NCBI GenBank assembly: GCA_937897005.1
Contig: CALCOQ010000146.1
Coordinates: forward strand, 1-10,462
Direction: 5' to 3'
From: an uncultured euryarchaeote
Lineage (GTDB): Archaea > Thermoplasmatota > Poseidoniia > Poseidoniales > Poseidoniaceae
DNA length: 10,462 bases
Under the pieces are notes generated by a model that had not been told where the DNA came from, searched no databases, and was given only the letters and a program-made list of their open reading frames with translations. Of this stretch, positions 1-4,918 are shown in pieces. Every line of letters begins with the position of its first letter. Positions within the stretch are counted from its first letter, which is position 1. Both the position numbers and the translations under genes were made by a program.

Positions 1-115
1 AGTGGCAATGTCCGGTGACGAAAAGCACTAGTTTGCTGCCTTTTTGGCATTGGATACAACCGATCGTCTCACCTTCCTCGGGTGGAGAAACCGCACTCGC
101 CATTTCTAGATGCAT
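1..115 (-). CDS. Radical SAM protein, COG2108-like (N-terminal part only)
   Basis: Only the first 38 codons are in the window; the gene continues past the left edge. The peptide has a CxxC pair (GCIQCQKGSK) followed by LVLFVTGHCH. This layout resembles archaeal COG2108-type radical SAM proteins, in which a short Cys-containing lead-in precedes the strand 'KLVLFVTG' and then the CxxxCxxC motif that binds the [4Fe-4S] cluster and S-adenosylmethionine. The Cys next to the left edge would be the first of those three; the other two are outside the window, so the assignment is not proven. I chose the ATG at 115 because a GGAGG site lies 6 bases upstream; the in-frame ATG at 103 would be 18 bases away. 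The gene lies 34 bases after the pdxT stop on the same strand, so the two are probably co-transcribed. The substrate of this family is not known to me. Confidence 0.55.
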   Translation of the reverse strand, partial: MHLEMASAVSPPEEGETIGCIQCQKGSKLVLFVTGHCH

Positions 116-121
116 GACATT

Positions 122-126
122 CCTCC
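122..126 (-). promoter_or_regulatory. Shine-Dalgarno site of the truncated radical SAM gene
   Basis: The minus strand reads GGAGG, then AATGTC, then ATG. The 6-base spacing is ideal and fixes the start codon at 115. Confidence 0.7.
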
Positions 127-149
127 ATTGGCGCACTACGAGTTTGATT

Positions 150-830
150 TCAATTTCTCTCTTGGACAGCAGAGGATTGAAGCAACAACCAGCGATGGAA
201 GCGATGGTCATCGGTCAATTCAGGATGGAAGGTCAAGGCGATTCTGTTGCTTCGTGATACACCGACCACCTCAGAACCAAGATGAGCGATCGCCTCATCA
301 GCACATGACTTGAATCGAGGTGCACGGATGAAGATTCCCGGAAAACCACTTCCACTTACAGTTGCCTCAACCTTCAGAGAAGTATGTCCATTCTTATCGA
401 CATATGCTATTTCTTCCACGGGTTCAGATTGCTTTTCATCCAGTTTTACTTCCAATTCTGCTTGAAATGATTCAAATTGTCTGCCAAAGGAGTTTCTCTC
501 TATCTCCGCATTGATGAACGGGTGGCGGCCTTCGGGAGGGTCGCACAACAGGATGGCACCTGCACAGGTTCCAATCACGGGTGCTTCAGGATGCTCATCC
601 ATCCAATCATATATCGCTTCAAGAAGTCCCTTTGAACGACTGGCCAAACGCATCGTGGTCGATTCACCTCCAGGCAGGATCAATGCATCAAGTCCGGCCT
701 CCAGGTCAGCGGCTGTACGCAATTCCACAGTTTCTGCTTCAAGGTCCAGTTGATTGGCAGCGGAATGGATCGCCTGTGCATGTTCGTGTCTTGCACCTTG
801 CAACATGGCGATTCCGATACGCAGGACCAT
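150..830 (-). CDS. pdxT: Pyridoxal 5'-phosphate synthase glutaminase subunit PdxT
   Basis: This is a class I glutamine amidotransferase that hydrolyses glutamine and passes ammonia to PdxS, which makes pyridoxal 5'-phosphate from ribose 5-phosphate and glyceraldehyde 3-phosphate in the cytoplasm. Family signatures are clear: the start IGIAMLQGARHEH, the PGGEST loop (residues 53-58), the nucleophile elbow GTCAGA with Cys89, RNSFGRQFESF, the GIFIRAP segment, and the His202/Glu204 pair in TFHPEL. The length is 226 residues, against about 190-200 for bacterial PdxT. I start at the ATG at 830 because homologues begin just before the I-G-[IV]-x-x-LQG strand; an in-frame ATG at 884 would add 18 residues with no family resemblance. 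No good ribosome binding site is visible at either. The partner pdxS is not in the window. The gene is divergent from a PLP-dependent aminotransferase and is followed by a radical SAM gene. Confidence 0.93.
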   Translation of the reverse strand: MVLRIGIAMLQGARHEHAQAIHSAANQLDLEAETVELRTAADLEAGLDALILPGGESTTMRLASRSKGLLEAIYDWMDEHPEAPVIGTCAGAILLCDPPEGRHPFINAEIERNSFGRQFESFQAELEVKLDEKQSEPVEEIAYVDKNGHTSLKVEATVSGSGFPGIFIRAPRFKSCADEAIAHLGSEVVGVSRSNRIALTFHPELTDDHRFHRWLLLQSSAVQERN

Positions 831-865
831 GTTTGCTGCCAGCAGTTGTTCAACATCAATCCTCT

Positions 866-877
866 CATTGGCCAATG
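866..877. promoter_or_regulatory. 12-bp perfect palindrome between pdxT and the aminotransferase gene
   Basis: CATTGGCCAATG is a perfect inverted repeat in the 82-bp space between the divergent pdxT start (830) and the aminotransferase start (913). It could be an operator for a dimeric regulator serving both genes. A chance palindrome is also possible, and it would be coding if pdxT began at 884. Confidence 0.3.
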
Positions 878-912
878 GGTGCATTCAAAGGCTTCATTGA
901 TGGCGCAACAGC

Positions 913-2109
913 ATGGGAGTTGACCATCAAGGCCCATGTTTCCTGGTCCCGGGACCAGTTCGTATGAATGATGCAGTTCTGGCTGCCATGTCAAAACCGG
1001 TCATGACTGCCAGAGGGCCGGAATATCGTGATGTGATGGCTGAATTGAACAGTCTACTCCGCCTTGCTTTCAATCTTTCACCGTCATCCTTGGAACGTGG
1101 TCAGGAATCATGGAGCGGTGATGATGGATATCGCATCATTGTCGTCTCAGGAAGTGGAACCGCTGCTACCGAGATGTCCTTGGCCAATCGCCTCTGTCAG
1201 TCGGATGAGATTCTTGTTCCAAGCAATGGAAAGTTCGGTGAGAGAGTTGCACAGATTGCCGCTACCTTCGCTGATTGCACCCATCTGAAATATGATTGGG
1301 GCAAGTCTTTCGATCTAGAAGAGATTGAACAGTATCTATCAACTGGCGCATTTGAGGCACTCGCCTTCTGTCACAATGAGACCAGCAGTGGGATTACTCA
1401 GGATGCTGCAGCTCTGGCAGACTTGTGCAAGCACCATGATGTGGCTCTATTGGTCGATGCGATCACCAGCGTTGGAGGACTCCCGGTACATCCACAGGCA
1501 TGGGGCGCCGAAGCGATCATCGTAGGGGCTCAGAAATGCACAGCAGGTCCTTCAGGAGTGTCTGCGTTGGCAATCAGTGACAAATGGGTCACAGAATCCA
1601 AGCGTAGAAAGGAGGATGATAGTGCCAATCCATCATACTATCTCGATGTCCATGCAGCGTTGAAGAAGGGTTCCGATGACCAGACTCCCTGGACTCCAGC
1701 CATCAATCTGACAATCGGTTGGGTTGAGGCTCTTCGTGTTCTTTCTGAAGAGGGACTTGAAGAGCGATGGAACAGATGCAGAACGATGGCAGTCGGGGTC
1801 CGCTCCCTTTTCTCCAGCCTAGGTTTTGAATTTCTGGCGGATGAGGGCCATCGCTCAGACACGGTCACTGCCATCATGTATCCCGATGGAATCGATGACG
1901 CTTGGCGCAGTAGACTGCAGAACGAGTATCAAACCTATGTGATTGGGGCACAGGACCACCTGAAGGGCAGAATGTTTCGCATAGGTTCAATGGGTGAGAC
2001 CAGCATTGAAGAGATGGTTGAGGGCTGCGAACGGATGCTCTCATGTTTCCGGGACCATGGTCTTGAAATTCCAGATGATGTTGAAGTTTCATCATATTTC
2101 AACAGGTGA
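913..2109 (+). CDS. Class V PLP-dependent aminotransferase (alanine-glyoxylate / serine-pyruvate aminotransferase-like)
   Basis: This is a fold-type I, class V aminotransferase that transfers an amino group between a small amino acid and a 2-oxo acid through pyridoxal phosphate. Visible signatures are FLVPGPVRM near the N-terminus (residues 10-18), the phosphate-binding turn SGSGTAATE (79-87), HNETSSG (154-160), VDAITSVGG with cofactor-contacting Asp182 (181-189), and the Schiff-base lysine Lys208 in GAQKCTAGPSG. A C-terminal RIGSMG segment (356-361) fits the small domain. The 398 residues are normal for the family. The start puts FLVPGP ten residues in, as in relatives; no Shine-Dalgarno is seen, so the transcript may be leaderless. 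The exact substrate cannot be read: alanine-glyoxylate, serine-pyruvate/glyoxylate, aspartate or phosphoserine are possible, since archaeal class V relatives have been assigned the last two activities. The nadM gene follows after 4 bases, suggesting an operon. Confidence 0.88.
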   Translation: MGVDHQGPCFLVPGPVRMNDAVLAAMSKPVMTARGPEYRDVMAELNSLLRLAFNLSPSSLERGQESWSGDDGYRIIVVSGSGTAATEMSLANRLCQSDEILVPSNGKFGERVAQIAATFADCTHLKYDWGKSFDLEEIEQYLSTGAFEALAFCHNETSSGITQDAAALADLCKHHDVALLVDAITSVGGLPVHPQAWGAEAIIVGAQKCTAGPSGVSALAISDKWVTESKRRKEDDSANPSYYLDVHAALKKGSDDQTPWTPAINLTIGWVEALRVLSEEGLEERWNRCRTMAVGVRSLFSSLGFEFLADEGHRSDTVTAIMYPDGIDDAWRSRLQNEYQTYVIGAQDHLKGRMFRIGSMGETSIEEMVEGCERMLSCFRDHGLEIPDDVEVSSYFNR

Positions 2110-2110
2110 T
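2104..2110 (+). promoter_or_regulatory. Shine-Dalgarno site of nadM overlapping the upstream stop codon
   Basis: AGGTGAT matches the complement of the 16S rRNA 3' end over seven bases and contains the aminotransferase TGA stop (2107-2109). It lies 3 bases before the ATG at 2114 and 9 before the ATG at 2120, which favours 2114. Confidence 0.6.
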
Positions 2111-2113
2111 GGA

Positions 2114-2722
2114 ATGCAGATGATCCCACCACCACCTGCTTTGAGACCTGAACCGGCAGTCGTCGTAGTTGGGAGATTCCAGCCATTGCATAAGGGCCAC
2201 ACGCATCTACTGAGGAAGGCAGCAGAGTTCCGCGACACAGAGCATCCCGAGTTGGCCTTGAGAATCATGCTTGGTTCCTCCAACCGAGAACCGTCTCCAG
2301 AGAATCCTTGGGATTGGGAGGAGAGGCTTGAGATGGTTGCATCATGGGTTGCATCCGAGGGATTGGTGAATGTCGAGATATTGGCAGTACCTGACCTCGG
2401 CGACGAAGAGAAATGGGTGGAACACGCCAGTGCTTGGCATGGTGATGCAGGAATCTTGGCGGTCTCCCATGCGCAGACGGAGAAACTCTATTCGGCTGCC
2501 GGCTGGTCAATCTTCAGGGTCGGATTGGATGAAAGAGAGTCATTGGAAGGTTGGAGGGTCAGACAGACTCTGAAGATGATGTCCACCATCAGTGATGATG
2601 AAGCATTCAGAATGGTTCTCAGTGAATCAGTGGAGCAAGTCATAATCGATTGGTTGTTGGTAGAACCCGAGCGAATCAAGAGATTGGCATTTCTGGGTCC
2701 TTCAGTCGAACATGTCGGGTGA
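2114..2722 (+). CDS. nadM: Archaeal-type nicotinamide-nucleotide adenylyltransferase (NMNAT)
   Basis: The predicted enzyme joins NMN and ATP to give NAD+ and pyrophosphate, the last step of NAD synthesis. The N-terminal nucleotidyltransferase motif GRFQPLHKGH (residues 20-29) holds the two histidines that bind the ATP phosphates. The layout then follows archaeal NadM: a GSSN segment, PWDWEERLEM, an acidic VPDLGDEEKWVEH stretch, and a C-terminal LSESVEQVI...PERIKRL ending. The length is 202 residues, a little longer than the usual 170-180, mostly from a proline-rich N-terminus. The second nucleotide-binding motif, normally (I/Y)SGTE(I/V)R, reads LEGWRVR (144-150), losing the Ser and Thr but keeping Gly and the final Arg. 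This could mean altered kinetics or another nucleotidyl transfer, so NMNAT activity is inferred. I start at ATG 2114 from the ribosome binding site; the longer frame would overlap the aminotransferase by more than 100 bases. Confidence 0.82.
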   Translation: MQMIPPPPALRPEPAVVVVGRFQPLHKGHTHLLRKAAEFRDTEHPELALRIMLGSSNREPSPENPWDWEERLEMVASWVASEGLVNVEILAVPDLGDEEKWVEHASAWHGDAGILAVSHAQTEKLYSAAGWSIFRVGLDERESLEGWRVRQTLKMMSTISDDEAFRMVLSESVEQVIIDWLLVEPERIKRLAFLGPSVEHVG

Positions 2723-3265
2723 TCAAGATGCCACAACGACCTTTGCTGCACGCAGCAATCTTTCTTTGAACATGTAGCCTGCCTCGATGACATCGATGAC
2801 AATACCTGAGGGGTTCTCTTCACTTGCCGGTATCGTGGTGAGCGCATCATGCAGGTTCGGGTCGAATTCCTTGCCCTTGGAATCCATTGCAACCACTCCT
2901 GCGGCAGAGAGTTCAGACCACAATCGTTCACGTAACAGTCTCAATCCTTCAAGAATCGGCTCGCTCTCATCAGAGGTCTTCTCTGGGATTGCAGATAATG
3001 CTCTGTCCACATCATCCATCACTGAAAGCATTCGGCGAGACAGATTCATGCTCGAATACTGTATCAATTCTGATTTTTCCTTGGCGAGGCGACGCTGCAT
3101 GTTCTGAATCTCTGCATCACGGTATGATATCTCTTTCTCAGCCTCCTCAGTCTTTGCCTCAGCCTGAGCCAACAAGTCTTCTGGAGTCAATTCAATTTCT
3201 TCTTCGAGGACCGGCTCTTCTTCGCCTTCTGCAGCCTCGGAGCCCGGCTCATCCTGTTCTGACAT
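2723..3265 (-). CDS. grpE: GrpE nucleotide exchange factor (Hsp70 co-chaperone)
   Basis: GrpE drives ADP release from DnaK in the cytoplasm so that the Hsp70 cycle can turn over. The protein starts with an acidic low-complexity stretch (roughly residues 2-30, many Glu), followed by a long charged helix expected to form the dimeric coiled coil (about 30-80). It ends with the beta-rich head: GKEFDPNLHDAL (131-142) and GYMFKERLLRAAKVVVA (163-179), both close to the GrpE signature. The length of 180 residues is typical. I chose ATG 3265 because the acidic tail begins there; an in-frame ATG at 3304 would add 13 residues, and the open frame further upstream has no GrpE character. No dnaK or dnaJ is in view, unlike the usual clustering. 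The stop codon abuts the nadM stop, leaving no space for a separate terminator. Confidence 0.93.
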   Translation of the reverse strand: MSEQDEPGSEAAEGEEEPVLEEEIELTPEDLLAQAEAKTEEAEKEISYRDAEIQNMQRRLAKEKSELIQYSSMNLSRRMLSVMDDVDRALSAIPEKTSDESEPILEGLRLLRERLWSELSAAGVVAMDSKGKEFDPNLHDALTTIPASEENPSGIVIDVIEAGYMFKERLLRAAKVVVAS

Positions 3266-3446
3266 CGGCCACCCGTGCAAAGCCTCTTTCTTCAATATCT
3301 CCATGCAGTCACGACCTTTTCGTGCAGTCGAATGGTTCAAGAGAGGGTCCGAGACCGGAAACGTGACCATCTGATGCTGGTTTCTCCTTGACCGAAGGGC
3401 CGAGGAGTACACCAATACTTGGACGGGGACCCCGGAGGGGGCGTGA
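3266..3446. promoter_or_regulatory. Divergent promoter region between grpE and the NYN-domain gene
   Basis: This 181-bp gap must hold both promoters. For grpE, an AT-rich AGATATTGAA on the minus strand (3291-3300) lies about 26-35 bases before the ATG and could be a TATA-like element feeding a very short leader. Further upstream are two direct copies of TGCAGTC (3304-3310 and 3323-3329) around the inverted repeat CACGA-5 bases-TCGTG (3310-3324). Near the other gene are the inverted repeats CCAA-TAC-TTGG (3412-3422) and CGGGG-A-CCCCG (3424-3434). No tRNA or other RNA gene is recognised. The promoter roles are inferred from position only. Confidence 0.35.
3434..3438 (+). promoter_or_regulatory. 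Shine-Dalgarno site supporting a TTG start
   Basis: GGAGG lies 8 bases before TTG at 3447. The in-frame codon directly before the TTG is TGA (3444-3446), so translation cannot begin further upstream, and the next in-frame ATG is 24 codons later, inside the conserved domain. Confidence 0.6.
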
Positions 3447-4904
3447 TTGACCAATAAGAAGATACAGAAGGAATTACCCAAGATTGCACTGGATGGAGCG
3501 AACATTGCCTGTGCTTTCATGGGCCACCAGATACCAGGAGATGCGATTGGCATCGTCAAAGCCCACCATTATTTTGTCGAGCAGGGCCACGAAGTCGTTG
3601 CCTTTGTGAAGCAATTCAGGATGAACGAGAAAAACCCGAAACAGATGATGAAGAATCTTGATTTCTTTTATCAGGAGATTCCGAAGGACGCCATGGCCGT
3701 AGTTCCAGCAAGGTCTGATGACGATTCATTCTTCATCGATTTCTGTGTCAAGAATTCTGCGGTTCTGATCACTCAAGATGGATTGAAGGACCATGAGGGG
3801 CGATTGCAGGGTGAGGACAGAGACAAGTTTCTGAAATGGCGTTCAAAGAATCGTTGTGACTACATGTTCGCTTTGGATCAATTCATGCCGGACCCGAATT
3901 TCTCCATGCCTGCGGCTGTTGTTGGAAGTTCATCTTCAAGTGAAATCAAGTCTTCAATAGCAACTTCCACGAAGGCTGGAAGCAAGAAGCAGGTGCAGAA
4001 AACCTCTCCTCAAAGGAAGGCTGGAAAGAAGACTACTGCAAAGAAGAAAACGCAACGGAACAAATCCAAGGGCCGTGGAATTGATGACTTGAGGGATATT
4101 CTCAGAGCGAATATGGACTCTGAATTCGGCGTCCATTCAATGGGCACGGACCTGGTTGGTTGGTGCAATGATGAATGGGGAACTTCGATGACCTCGACAC
4201 GCGCATTGCGCAAATATGTAGGCTTGCCGACCAGTCCTTCAATGAGTGCGATTCTTGAACGATTGTTCGGAGACGAGGTGTCTTTCTCCGGTGAAGGTCA
4301 GAACCTTGTTTGCAGATATCAGCCATCTGCCAGTTCACGGACTAAACTCGAGGATTGGCTGTTGGATATGATGAGTGAATGGATTCGGCTTTCGGGATTG
4401 GGACATCAACTCAGCAGTGAGGCTGGCGGTAAGAAACCCAAGATGATATTGAAGGGATTGGGCGCCAAGGGCAAGACCTTCGAAGAATTGTTGAAGAACC
4501 TCTTCGGCCAAGAAAATCTGCAATTCAGAGGTGAATCAAACACCATGGAAGTCAGGCTGGTCAAAGGTGCTAGTGTGCCAACACCTTCACCAAGAAAGAG
4601 AGTTGTGCAAGCTCAAGTCGATAAAAAAGCGGTGAAACAGATACTGGGTATCATGGGTCTGCCCACTGATTGGAAACGCCCATCGATCCTGACATTCTTC
4701 AAACGTTTACTGGGCAAGGCCCCCCCTGCCTTTGAATCAACCATGAACTATGCAAGAGTTGGTGAAGAATTCCTTCGTTTGACCGATAGTCGGCTGAGTG
4801 AGGCCTTCCCTGATCGCAAGATTCTGATCAACAGTATCAATGAGTCTCGTTATGGACTCAGTGCAAAGTATGCTAACAATTCCCTGATCATCAAGAGTCG
4901 ATGA
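3447..4904 (+). CDS. Regnase/Zc3h12a-like NYN-domain ribonuclease with C-terminal OST-HTH-like repeats
   Basis: This is a 485-residue protein whose first 150 residues resemble the PIN-like NYN nuclease of the Zc3h12a (Regnase) family. ALDGANIA carries Asp16; EVVAFVKQFR follows; SDDDSFFIDF supplies Asp91-93; VLITQD supplies Asp111; and the domain ends with DYMFALDQFMPDP (138-150), matching the Regnase 'YSFVNDKFMPPDDP' strand. These acids would bind the metal ion that cleaves RNA. A flexible, strongly basic linker follows (about 177-210, mostly Lys/Arg/Ser/Thr). The C-terminus seems to hold two or three repeats of winged-helix shape: 213-293 and 300-374 share L-x-x-L-F-G then F-x-G-E, and 392-485 is looser. 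They resemble OST-HTH/LOTUS RNA-binding domains. The start is TTG, supported by a GGAGG site. The gene stands alone, divergent from grpE and convergent with the glutamate synthase operon. RNase activity is inferred. Confidence 0.72.
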   Translation: MTNKKIQKELPKIALDGANIACAFMGHQIPGDAIGIVKAHHYFVEQGHEVVAFVKQFRMNEKNPKQMMKNLDFFYQEIPKDAMAVVPARSDDDSFFIDFCVKNSAVLITQDGLKDHEGRLQGEDRDKFLKWRSKNRCDYMFALDQFMPDPNFSMPAAVVGSSSSSEIKSSIATSTKAGSKKQVQKTSPQRKAGKKTTAKKKTQRNKSKGRGIDDLRDILRANMDSEFGVHSMGTDLVGWCNDEWGTSMTSTRALRKYVGLPTSPSMSAILERLFGDEVSFSGEGQNLVCRYQPSASSRTKLEDWLLDMMSEWIRLSGLGHQLSSEAGGKKPKMILKGLGAKGKTFEELLKNLFGQENLQFRGESNTMEVRLVKGASVPTPSPRKRVVQAQVDKKAVKQILGIMGLPTDWKRPSILTFFKRLLGKAPPAFESTMNYARVGEEFLRLTDSRLSEAFPDRKILINSINESRYGLSAKYANNSLIIKSR

Positions 4905-4918
4905 ATTTGGCTCAACTC

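Noticed and set aside
150..884. Longer pdxT beginning at ATG 884
   Set aside because: The extra 18 residues do not resemble the family, which begins right before the IGIAMLQG strand; the shorter start also leaves a proper divergent promoter gap.
1994..2113. N-terminal extension of nadM inside the aminotransferase gene
   Set aside because: It would overlap more than 100 bases of a clear gene, while the ATG at 2114 has its own ribosome binding site.
2488..2931. 147-codon minus-strand open frame across the nadM-grpE junction
   Set aside because: It overlaps two well-supported genes and has no recognisable motif; it is a shadow frame.
3266..3446. Possible tRNA or small RNA in the divergent gap (GGTTCAAG resembles a T-arm)
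   Set aside because: No acceptor stem, anticodon arm or complete T-arm can be paired around it.
3266..3559. Extended grpE reading frame toward 3559
   Set aside because: The added part overlaps the opposite-strand NYN gene, lacks GrpE features, and precedes the acidic N-terminal tail typical of GrpE starts.
3975..4077. Lysine-rich segment as a separate histone-like or DNA-binding gene
   Set aside because: It is in frame within the NYN protein, has no start or ribosome binding site of its own, and looks like a flexible interdomain linker.
3447..4904. Toxin-antitoxin module based on the PIN-like domain
   Set aside because: No small partner gene lies next to it, and the protein is much larger than VapC-type toxins, with extra C-terminal domains.
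4905..4918. Terminator between the convergent NYN gene and glutamate synthase operon
   Set aside because: The 14-base gap has no hairpin and no T-run on either strand.
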